From the NCBI GenBank assembly GCA_016281295.1, contig JAEEII010000173.1, positions 1 to 20,946 on the forward strand: a DNA stretch of 20,946 nucleotides, in the 5' to 3' direction. The DNA comes from Bacteroidales bacterium. Lineage in GTDB: Bacteria > Bacteroidota > Bacteroidia > Bacteroidales > F082. The notes beneath the pieces were generated by a model that saw nothing but the letters and a program-made list of their open reading frames with translations, had not been told where the DNA came from and ran no database searches. Within the stretch, counting starts at the first letter, position 1. Every line of letters begins with the position of its first letter. Position numbers and translations under genes: made by a program. This document shows, piece after piece, positions 15,304 to 20,946 of the stretch.

Positions 15304-16906
15304 AAAATCCCATGCTGAACCAATACCAGAACTGGCTTTCCATCTCCTTCCAGGTTTGACGGGTGGCAGCGGCAAAGTCGTTGGTGTATTGGTTGAGCAT
15401 CTTGGTGACTTCTTCTTTTTTGCCGTCCAGGAGGAGCGATTGCGCTTTGGTTTCCAGTGCGGGGATTTCTTCTAAGGCCTTGTCCTCGAAACGGTTGGCG
15501 TTGCCCATGAGGACGGGCTTGGTGCGGCCCCACATCACGGTGGCTAATTTATTGGCTTTGCGGTAATGCCAAATCCATGCTTCTTCACGATAGCGGAGCT
15601 GACCGCATTTGTCGAATCCTTCAGGCAGGGTAGTGGAGCCGGAGAAGATGGGGATGCGTGGGCTTTGTCCCGGGTTGTCGCAGGCCATCCAGCAGATGGC
15701 ACCAATCTCATCGGGCATCCAGTTACGGCATTGGATGATGTGATGATAGCTGCTCCAAGCCACAGCCACAGTGCGTTGGAACTTCACCGTCTCGGGAGCC
15801 AGGAAGTTGAGTGTGTTCTGCATGGTGCCGTTCATCCAGGGGTTGGCGATGGGGCTGATAATGGTGTCTTCAGTGACTGTGCCGTCGTCCTGGCGTTTCT
15901 TGGTCACCATCTTGATGTTGCGGGTCATGTCCATGTCAGTGCCTTCGTAGGTGCTTCGGAAGAGCTCCATCACTTTGCGGACATCGACATTCTCGTCGGG
16001 TTTCACGGAGAAAGGCAGCTCGGGCATGTCGCGGTTGAGGTTCAATGAGGGAGCCAGCTGGCTGAGGATGAAGAACTCGCGGTCGCTGTAGTTCTTGCCG
16101 CCTCCATATTCGGCGCGGAAGGCCTTCCAGAAGATGAAGTCGCCTTCGCCGTCCCAGAGGCCGTATTTCTTGGCGACCTTCTCGCAGTTGTCGGAGCAGT
16201 AGAAGTCTTTGCTCTTGCGTTCGAGTTTGCCGATGCGTGCGATGTTGGCGCTGACACCTACCTCGTCGTCGGGGATGCGTTTGGCCGCCCACACGCCGCC
16301 GATTTTGTCGGGGCCTTCGCCAAGGATCTCCATCTGCCATACCTCGTTCTTGTCGGCGATGGTGATGCACTCGCCACCGTCGCCATAGCCATATTCCTTG
16401 ACGAGTTTGCCGATGAGCTGGATGGCGTCGCGGGCGTTGTCGCAGCGCATCAAGGCCACGCGTTCCAGTTCCTCGATCATAAACATGCCGTCTTTATTGA
16501 CTAAGGTGTCGGGACCCGAGAAAGTGGTCTCGCCAATGGCTAATTGCTTCTCGTTGAGGCAAGGATAAGCGGTGTTGAGGTAAGCATAGGTGTGCTCCAC
16601 CTGTGGAATCTCACCTGCGAGTTCCACCTTGCGGTTGTCGAAGGGGTCCTCGGTGTGCATGGTGCCTTTGTACACTTTGTGCATCTCGCCTTTTTCATGG
16701 TCCGCGGCGGCTTCCCAACGCATCCAGGTGCGATAACGTCCGTCGCAAGTGTGTGAGGTGATGACAGAGCCGTCAGTGGAGGCGTTTTTGCCTACCATGA
16801 TGCTGGTACAGCAGGCTCCGACGTGCATTTCTTGGTCTTCCTGGGCTGTGACGTTGAGCCCGAACAGCAAAAGACCAGCTAAAAGGATTGATTTGAGTTT
16901 GAACAT
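15302..16906 (-). CDS. Peptidase family C69 dipeptidase
   Basis: This 534-residue N-terminal-nucleophile cysteine peptidase hydrolyses dipeptides. A signal peptide (MFKLKSILLAGLLLFGLNVT) precedes the catalytic region HVGACCTSIMVGKNASTDGS, where Cys33 (CTSI) is the expected nucleophile exposed after processing. Other family landmarks are SHTCDGR, LNEKQLAIGETTF, GECITIADKNEVWQMEILGE, VSANIARIG and the C-terminal AICWMACDNP. Secreted C69 enzymes are common in Bacteroidota, which live on peptides. This one would act in the periplasm, feeding amino acids to catabolism, and a tryptophanase gene lies nearby. It lies 13 nt downstream of the PIN toxin gene on the same strand, and no TAnnTTTG box is visible in that gap, so transcription from the toxin-antitoxin promoter is possible. 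Confidence 0.9.
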   Translation of the reverse strand: MFKLKSILLAGLLLFGLNVTAQEDQEMHVGACCTSIMVGKNASTDGSVITSHTCDGRYRTWMRWEAAADHEKGEMHKVYKGTMHTEDPFDNRKVELAGEIPQVEHTYAYLNTAYPCLNEKQLAIGETTFSGPDTLVNKDGMFMIEELERVALMRCDNARDAIQLIGKLVKEYGYGDGGECITIADKNEVWQMEILGEGPDKIGGVWAAKRIPDDEVGVSANIARIGKLERKSKDFYCSDNCEKVAKKYGLWDGEGDFIFWKAFRAEYGGGKNYSDREFFILSQLAPSLNLNRDMPELPFSVKPDENVDVRKVMELFRSTYEGTDMDMTRNIKMVTKKRQDDGTVTEDTIISPIANPWMNGTMQNTLNFLAPETVKFQRTVAVAWSSYHHIIQCRNWMPDEIGAICWMACDNPGQSPRIPIFSGSTTLPEGFDKCGQLRYREEAWIWHYRKANKLATVMWGRTKPVLMGNANRFEDKALEEIPALETKAQSLLLDGKKEEVTKMLNQYTNDFAAATRQTWKEMESQFWYWFSMGF

Positions 16907-16919
16907 GATAATATGGTTT

Positions 16920-17330
16920 TTATAGTTTTAGTTTTTCTTTGATTTGAGCTGGCGTTACGGCAAAGGGACAATCTAGAAAATGCTTGATGTTACCCGTGAT
17001 GAGGATTCCTCCTAATTCCAAATATACCATCGCCGCTTCATAAAAACAAACATCCTTTTTGTCAGGAAGTGTTTTGTTCGTGTGTGGAGGATTGATGATT
17101 GAGGCTTGGGCCTTGAATTGATCCAAAAACTTTTCGATTTTCTTTTTGTCGAAACCGAATTTCTCTCTGTTCAGTACCTCCTGGTATTCTTCTAAAATTT
17201 CATTTGAAACGATGGGAATGATGACTCCTCTAAAAACCGCATTCAACACGGAAAAAGGAGCCGAGTCGTTTCTGTTTTGTGCCAACAATGCAGAAACAAT
17301 AACACTGGTGTCAATTACAGCGAAAACCAT
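16920..17330 (-). CDS. PIN-domain toxin of a type II toxin-antitoxin pair
   Basis: This 136-residue PIN-domain protein resembles the 'putative toxin-antitoxin system toxin component, PIN family' (COG1569-like). It starts MVFAVIDTSVIVSALLA, with the first metal-binding Asp at residue 7. Next is SNEILEEY (Glu44), then LPDKKDVCFYEAA (Asp90/Asp93) and ITGNIKHF, where Asn114 takes the place of the Asp found in many VapC proteins; this Asn is usual in this subfamily. PIN toxins are Mg2+-dependent RNases that cleave tRNA or mRNA when not held by the antitoxin. The gene starts 2 nt after the antitoxin stop, a typical coupled pair. Activity is inferred, not shown. Confidence 0.85.
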   Translation of the reverse strand: MVFAVIDTSVIVSALLAQNRNDSAPFSVLNAVFRGVIIPIVSNEILEEYQEVLNREKFGFDKKKIEKFLDQFKAQASIINPPHTNKTLPDKKDVCFYEAAMVYLELGGILITGNIKHFLDCPFAVTPAQIKEKLKL

Positions 17331-17332
17331 GG

Positions 17333-17626
17333 TTATGGGTTGTTTTCGTTGTGAAGAGAGGCTATTTCAGCTTCAATTTCCTCTTCGGTCATTCCTGCTT
17401 TGCCATTTTTTATGGCATCAGCATTCAACGCATACAGCAGCTCAATTCCCTCGGTTGAAACACGTGGCGTTTCTTTTAGGTCGAAGGGGACGCCGTTTTC
17501 GGCCACGGACCGTTTTAGAAACATTCTGACCGCTGTTGGGAGGTCAAGTCCAAGACGGTCGAACAGGGCGATGGCCTGCTCTTTTAGATTGTCTTCTATT
17601 CGGATTTGTAATGTACTTGTTGACAT
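17333..17626 (-). CDS. RelB/DinJ-type ribbon-helix-helix antitoxin
   Basis: This 97-residue protein's first 50 residues match the RelB/DinJ ribbon-helix-helix family: STLQIRIEDNLKEQAIALFD gives the DNA-binding strand and helix, then RLGLDLPTAVRMFLKRSV. The following GVPFDLKETPR and the acidic tail (MTEEEIEAEIASLHNENN) would wrap and block the toxin. It is the first gene of the pair, with a consensus promoter 30 nt upstream. The 12-bp palindrome AATTAATTAATT between the -33 and -7 elements is a likely autorepression site. RelB/DinJ antitoxins are classically paired with RelE/YafQ toxins; here the partner is a PIN protein. Confidence 0.85.
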   Translation of the reverse strand: MSTSTLQIRIEDNLKEQAIALFDRLGLDLPTAVRMFLKRSVAENGVPFDLKETPRVSTEGIELLYALNADAIKNGKAGMTEEEIEAEIASLHNENNP

Positions 17627-17655
17627 AACAAATGATTTTTATATTAATTTCATTG

Positions 17656-17685
17656 CAAAAATAATACAAATTAATTAATTGTCAA
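17656..17685 (-). promoter_or_regulatory. Toxin-antitoxin promoter with palindromic operator candidate
   Basis: On the minus strand TTG (17685-17683), a 19-nt spacer and TATTTTTG (17663-17656) match the Bacteroidota promoter. The spacer holds AATTAATTAATT (17669-17680), a perfect 12-bp palindrome and a plausible antitoxin binding site. Repeat copy A starts only 7 nt upstream of the -33 element. Confidence 0.65.
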
Positions 17686-17691
17686 TAGTAT

Positions 17692-17927
17692 TTCTTGTTA
17701 CTTTTGGCTTGATCCAAAAGTAACCAAAAAGATCAAGGCCCAAAACATCGGTCCACCGCACGGTCGTTCTAAAAGGCTGACCCTCATGGGTGGGGAGTGC
17801 CTTCGTGCCGAAGGCAAACGCTCCGCTAAAGCTCCGCGCCCCACCCTGAGGCTCAAGCCTTTTAGCCCGCCCTTTTGGCAGGCGCTGCTCCGGTTTTGGG
17901 CCGTGGCCCGCCCGCCCAGCCCGGGGC
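17692..17927. repeat. Structured repeat element, copy A
   Basis: A GC-rich non-coding element of about 236 bp, present in inverted orientation at 19683-19916. From left to right it holds a perfect 10-bp hairpin TTACTTTTGG/CCAAAAGTAA (17698-17723). An outer stem follows, GGCCCAAAAC (17737-17746) with GTTTTGGGCC (17893-17902). An inner stem is CTAAAAGGCT (17769-17778) with AGCCTTTTAG (17856-17865), then GGGTGGGG (17788-17795) with CCCCACCC (17839-17846), and an apical hairpin GCCTTCG/CGAAGGC (17799-17815). The left end abuts the toxin-antitoxin promoter and the right end lies about 30 nt from the stop of the secreted-protein gene. I recall ends of this kind (CTTGATCCAAAAGTAACC) recurring in Bacteroidota genomes, but this is memory and not checked. 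Confidence 0.88.
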
Positions 17928-17955
17928 GGTGACGGCCAACTTGAATACTCTAAAT

Positions 17956-19611
17956 TTAGAAGATTCCCGACGAGACCATTTTTTTGGTCCAACCGTTATT
18001 GATACGCTTCACTATGAAGTCCCAGAAACCATGACGATCCGATTTGGAAACATAATAGGTGTCATCCTCGTTGTCAAGCTTGAACATCGGAGACACGTGT
18101 AATTGCTCAATGGGGAGATAAAAACATCCGGCCTTCTCAAGTTCCTCAGGAGTAATGAAGATGATGCGTTGGATTCGTGGTTGAATGGCTTGAAGGTCGG
18201 GGTCGTCCGTGACAATCATGACGGTGTTTGTCTTCGGATTTGCGTAACGCGCTTCAGAAACAGTCAATGGAATAGTGTCGGCAAAAACATAATCAACAAG
18301 ATCTTCAAAGACAACCGTTTTGTCAGAGCGGGGCAGTGACATTCTTGGATTCAAATCAAGACCATCCTCAACGCCATCATTGTCGGTGTCGGAAAGGAGA
18401 GGATTGGTCATGAATTTGGCTTCCGCGATATCTGTCAGTCCATCGCCGTCGGTGTCCCGTCGTAAGGTCTCAAAATCAATAGTCAACAACAAACCATCTT
18501 TGACAAGTTCATAATTCGCTCCTTGGCCCAATAGGTGCGGTGTGATCTGGCGAAGCATGCAAGCTTCCAGTTGTAAATCGCCATCCTTATTGAACAAAGG
18601 TAGATTAGATTGGGATTTTAAGCAAAACGGTTGACAATGAGAGATTCCCGTGTAATAGAAAGCCCATGTCTTCCCCTTGTTTTCGGAATAAGCGACCCAA
18701 ATGCCAGGTTCACGCTCGTCATATTCGTAACTTTTATACACGATGGCTTCTTTGCGGCCTTTCTTCTCATATTTCACCACTTGGCGTCTGTCAATTTCAC
18801 CGATAAGCTTAGGACTGGCATCGATCCTTTTCCTGAGGCTCTCGTAAAAGAACTTAAGATGCTCTTCGCCTTTTTGATATGGTGTATAATCAGTTATTTC
18901 CTCATGGTTGAAAAAAGGATTTGTATAATTCAAGACAACGGCTATATCTAAAGGCTGAAATGGCTTGAATTCAAAATCCCTATGATACGCATCGTATTCT
19001 TCACTGAGAATTTCCGAGAAGTGCTGGGTCTTTAAATTGTAATAGATTTCGGCTTGATCTCCTCCGTTGTTTTCAAAACAAACTTTAACTCTGTAATTAT
19101 CAAAGAACTCGGCCCCACATCGCCACCAAATCGATGAAATGCTCATCTCATATTCTTCTATTCGAAAAGGTGAAATGTTTTTAAGCGAATACTTCTGGAT
19201 TAGGTTTCCATTTTCATCATAACATACCATCACGTTGTCACCGTAGCCGCATTCGTGCCAATTATCAAAGGTGACCAGGTATTTCCCATCACAAGAAACG
19301 ATGGCTGTTACAGGAGCTATAGGATTGACCAAATCTTTCTTCCAAACCAAGCTGTCTCCTTGTTCGGCCACCTTAAACATCATTGCGTAGCAGGGGGTGA
19401 TGATGGTGTCGGTAGGCAGATACTTTTGTTTTTTCTTTGATGAGGCGTTTTTCCAACTATAGTAGTTGTCGGGAATATTTATGGGAACAATCCTAGCAAA
19501 GTAGGAACTGTCTGCATTATAGTAGTCTTTGGTCTCGGGCTCCTTCCATACGTCTGCAAACGCAAAAACCGGAGCCAAGAGAAGCAGTATTATTCCAAGA
19601 CTCTTTTTCAT
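17956..19611 (-). CDS. Secreted protein with calcium-binding thrombospondin-type-3-like repeats, unknown function
   Basis: This 551-residue protein has a signal peptide (MKKSLGIILLLLAPVFAFAD). The N-terminal 350 residues are of no recognised family and are rich in aromatic and acidic residues, with beta character (VTAIVSCDGKYLVTFDNW, YDENGNLIQKYSL). Residues about 385-425 carry two DxDxDG-type Ca2+ loops (DTDGDGLTDIAEAKF and DTDNDGVEDGLDLNPR), as in thrombospondin type 3 or dockerin-like repeats. The C-terminal 130 residues are again unassigned. No sortase, type IX or membrane anchor signal is obvious. The gene is alone between two inverted copies of a structured repeat, and no TAnnTTTG box was found upstream. 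Its role cannot be stated. Confidence 0.8.
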   Translation of the reverse strand: MKKSLGIILLLLAPVFAFADVWKEPETKDYYNADSSYFARIVPINIPDNYYSWKNASSKKKQKYLPTDTIITPCYAMMFKVAEQGDSLVWKKDLVNPIAPVTAIVSCDGKYLVTFDNWHECGYGDNVMVCYDENGNLIQKYSLKNISPFRIEEYEMSISSIWWRCGAEFFDNYRVKVCFENNGGDQAEIYYNLKTQHFSEILSEEYDAYHRDFEFKPFQPLDIAVVLNYTNPFFNHEEITDYTPYQKGEEHLKFFYESLRKRIDASPKLIGEIDRRQVVKYEKKGRKEAIVYKSYEYDEREPGIWVAYSENKGKTWAFYYTGISHCQPFCLKSQSNLPLFNKDGDLQLEACMLRQITPHLLGQGANYELVKDGLLLTIDFETLRRDTDGDGLTDIAEAKFMTNPLLSDTDNDGVEDGLDLNPRMSLPRSDKTVVFEDLVDYVFADTIPLTVSEARYANPKTNTVMIVTDDPDLQAIQPRIQRIIFITPEELEKAGCFYLPIEQLHVSPMFKLDNEDDTYYVSKSDRHGFWDFIVKRINNGWTKKMVSSGIF

Positions 19612-19682
19612 ATAACTATTGTTTTTGAATAGAACGAAACAGCGGGTCTTTTATTGCTTATAATATTAAGCACGACTCACTT

Positions 19683-19916
19683 CCTCGGGCTGGGCGCGGT
19701 GGCCAAGGCCAAAAATCGGAGCAGCGGCTGCCCCAAGGACGGGCTAAAAGGCTTGAGCCTCAGGGCGGGGCGCGGAGCTTCAGCGGAGCGTTTGCCTTCG
19801 GTACGAAGGCACTCCCCGCCTTGACGGCTCAGCCTTTTAGAATGGCCGTGCGGTGGGCCGATATTTTTGGCCTTGATCTTTTGGTTACTTTTGGATCAAG
19901 CCAAAAGTAACAAGAA
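19683..19916. repeat. Structured repeat element, copy B (inverted)
   Basis: This is copy A in reverse orientation, aligning end to end with about 80-85% identity by eye. The outer stem is 19863-19872 with 19707-19716 (GGCCAAAAAT/ATTTTTGGCC when read in copy-A orientation). The 10-bp hairpin CCAAAAGTAA/TTACTTTTGG, the CTAAAAGGCT/AGCCTTTTAG stem and the apical GCCTTCG/CGAAGGC hairpin are kept. Together with copy A it encloses the secreted-protein gene. Its outer end runs into a further dyad upstream of tnaA. Confidence 0.88.
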
Positions 19917-19960
19917 GAATGCGCCCATTAGGGCGCTATAAAAAAATAATTCTTCTTGTT
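19909..19960. repeat. 12-bp inverted repeat around a GCGCCC hairpin, upstream of tnaA
   Basis: AACAAGAAGAAT (19909-19920) is the perfect complement of 19949-19960. Inside, GCGCCC (19921-19926) pairs with GGGCGC (19931-19936) around ATTA. The left arm is the end of repeat copy B and the right arm contains the TTG taken as the tnaA -33 element. No T-run follows on the plus strand, so it is not a standard terminator for that direction. Confidence 0.75.
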
Positions 19961-19984
19961 TTTCCGGAATATTTCGTATCTTTG
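19956..19984 (+). promoter_or_regulatory. Promoter of tnaA
   Basis: TTG (19956-19958), an 18-nt spacer and TATCTTTG (19977-19984) match the Bacteroidota promoter. The start codon is at 20160, leaving an unusually long leader of about 170 nt for this organism type. Confidence 0.65.
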
Positions 19985-19989
19985 ACCGT

Positions 19990-20159
19990 TTTTTGAAAGC
20001 ATACCCATGCTAAGAATTGTTGGCAAAACGATTTACCTCAACGTCAAAGAACGTGACCGTTTCTGAGTGTTAGCTTGGAAACAAGGGTGTTTTTTATTGT
20101 TTTTCAACCTCTAATGAAAAACCATAATCGATTATTTTCATCTTTAAAACTTATAAATC
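19990..20159 (+). promoter_or_regulatory. Long tnaA leader with small ORFs and hairpins (possible regulatory leader)
   Basis: The leader contains a small hairpin AGCAT/ATGCT (19998-20011). A 19-codon ORF (20007-20066, MLRIVGKTIYLNVKERDRF) ends in TGA. An in-frame GTG follows directly, opening 15 codons (20067-20114, VLAWKQGCFLLFFNL) with one Trp. An ATG overlaps that stop (20114-20116) and opens an ORF running into tnaA. The dyad GTTTTTCA/TGAAAAAC (20099-20122) covers this junction. E. coli tnaC also has a Trp-containing leader peptide, but no sequence similarity is seen. Regulation by translation of a leader is a hypothesis only. Confidence 0.35.
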
Positions 20160-20946
20160 ATGGAATTACCATTTGCAGAAGCGTGGAAAATCAAGATGGT
20201 TGAACCCATTAAGAAATCCACAAGAGAACAACGCGAGAAGTGGCTTGAAGAGGCCCACAACAACATTTTCATGCTGAAGAGCGACTATGTTTACATCGAC
20301 TTGCTTACCGACTCTGGCACCGGTGCCATGAGCGACCGTCAGTGGAGTGCGATGATGATGGGCGACGAGAGCTACGGTGGTGCCCGCTCGTTCTACCACA
20401 TGAAAGACACCATCACCGAACTTACAGGCTTTGAGTTTGTCATCCCCACCCATCAGGGCCGTGCTGCTGAGAATGTGCTGTTTAGCTATCTCGTGAAACC
20501 AGGTCAGGTCATCCCAGGCAACGCTCATTTCGACACCACCAAGGGACACATCGAGAGCCGTAAGGCCTTTGCTATCGATGTCACCGTTCCCGAGGCTTAC
20601 GACACCCAGCTTGAAGTGCCTTTCAAAGGCAACGTCAGCTTGGAGAAACTGGAGAAGGTGCTGCAAGAGAACAAGGGCAATGTGCCGTTCATGGTCCTCA
20701 CCGTGACCAACAACACCGTTGGCGGTCAGCCTGTGAGCATGAAGAACATCCGTGAGACCTGCGAGCTCTGCCATAAATACGGCGTGCCGGTCAACATCGA
20801 CAGTGCCCGTTTCATCGAGAACGCCTACTTCATCAAGACCCGCGAGGAAGGCTATGCCGACAAGACCCTGCGTGAGATCTGCAAGGAGATGTTCAGCTAT
20901 GCTGACTCGATGACGATGTCTGCCAAGAAAGACGGTCTTGTCAATA
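20160..20946 (+). CDS. tnaA: Tryptophanase, partial (3' end beyond window)
   Basis: Tryptophanase is a PLP enzyme that cleaves L-tryptophan to indole, pyruvate and ammonia. The first 262 codons are present from ATG 20160 (MELPFAEAWKIKMVEPIKKS). Signatures are IDLLTDSGTGAMSDRQW, IPTHQGRAAENVLF, TNNTVGGQPVSM, NIDSARFIENAYFIK and MSAKKDGLVN. The PLP-binding Lys is Lys257, just inside the window edge. Tyrosine phenol-lyase is the close alternative, but the FDTTKGH motif (FDTTQGH in E. coli TnaA, FTTTRYH in tyrosine phenol-lyase) and DSAR (not DATR) favour tryptophanase. The rest of the active site lies beyond the window. It has its own promoter and a long leader. Indole from gut Bacteroidales affects biofilms and host signalling. 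Confidence 0.93.
   Translation, partial: MELPFAEAWKIKMVEPIKKSTREQREKWLEEAHNNIFMLKSDYVYIDLLTDSGTGAMSDRQWSAMMMGDESYGGARSFYHMKDTITELTGFEFVIPTHQGRAAENVLFSYLVKPGQVIPGNAHFDTTKGHIESRKAFAIDVTVPEAYDTQLEVPFKGNVSLEKLEKVLQENKGNVPFMVLTVTNNTVGGQPVSMKNIRETCELCHKYGVPVNIDSARFIENAYFIKTREEGYADKTLREICKEMFSYADSMTMSAKKDGLVN

Noticed and set aside
15936..16370. Arg/His-rich open frame within the dipeptidase gene
   Set aside because: It is a frame shadow of the dipeptidase on the same strand, with unlikely composition.
17675..17992. Open frame of 105 codons on the minus strand across repeat copy A
   Set aside because: It runs through the structured repeat. The peptide is rich in Arg/Gly/Pro and simply translates the stems, and it overlaps the real 3' end of the secreted-protein gene. 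Such frames are typical false genes in GC-rich repeats.
17686..19922. Target-site duplication flanking the repeat-bounded unit
   Set aside because: The bases outside copy A (AATAGTA) and copy B (GAATGCG) do not form a direct repeat, so a transposition event cannot be shown.
20114..20203. 29-codon ORF starting before tnaA and overlapping its start
   Set aside because: It ends shortly inside tnaA in another frame, and no coding pattern is seen. It is mentioned only as part of the leader.
20166..20774. Open frame of 202 codons on the minus strand
   Set aside because: It is antisense to the tryptophanase gene, whose plus-strand translation matches the family throughout.

Overview
The window looks like a chromosomal segment of a gut-type Bacteroidales (Bacteroidota). 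The reasons are: recurrent TAnnTTTG -7 boxes, several with an upstream TTG at 18-22 nt; no Shine-Dalgarno leaders; a TonB-dependent barrel of the Bacteroidota type; an LptC/TPR/hemolysin/PpiD envelope cluster; and a tryptophanase whose N-terminus resembles Bacteroides/Prevotella TnaA. Genus cannot be fixed from sequence alone.

Layout. Positions 1-2616 (minus) hold the start of a lipoprotein gene cut by the window edge and a TonB-dependent outer-membrane barrel. At 2879-3551 (plus) lies a nitroreductase with a lipoprotein signal. Convergent to it is a minus-strand lnt-dus operon (6250-3628: apolipoprotein N-acyltransferase, then tRNA-dihydrouridine synthase). Divergent from lnt is a GT9 heptosyltransferase-like gene (6332-7336). 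A minus-strand tRNA-Phe (7367-7439) with its own promoter and terminator follows. Then comes a plus-strand envelope cluster (7545-14423): a barrel-like protein, a TPR protein, an LptC-like lipoprotein, a CNNM/CorC-type CBS protein and a PpiD-like foldase, ended by a strong terminator. A small exported protein (14567-15268) converges on a C69 dipeptidase (16906-15302). Upstream of the dipeptidase on the same strand is a RelB/DinJ-type antitoxin plus PIN-toxin pair. Next is a 2.2-kb unit: one secreted protein of unknown function between two inverted copies of a GC-rich structured repeat. The window ends inside tnaA, which has a leader of about 170 nt.

The common theme is envelope biogenesis: Lnt matures lipoproteins, GT9 and LptC serve LPS, PpiD folds exported proteins, and the barrels and lipoproteins are clients.

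The most unusual content is repetitive. (1) The ~235-bp element at 17692-17927 and 19683-19916 can fold into a long nested hairpin. Its two copies differ by compensatory changes in at least three base pairs and share a possible pseudoknot. (2) Two 9-nt-periodic repeats, of unrelated sequence, each form a 17-bp inverted repeat with a 30-nt loop at gene ends. The GCGAATTAA family has also put an in-frame 18-residue insertion into dus and supplies its stop codon. (3) A terminator-like hairpin lies inside the signal-peptide codons of the LptC gene. (4) The tnaA leader carries small ORFs, one with a Trp codon. No complete transposase, integrase, CRISPR array or phage gene was seen.
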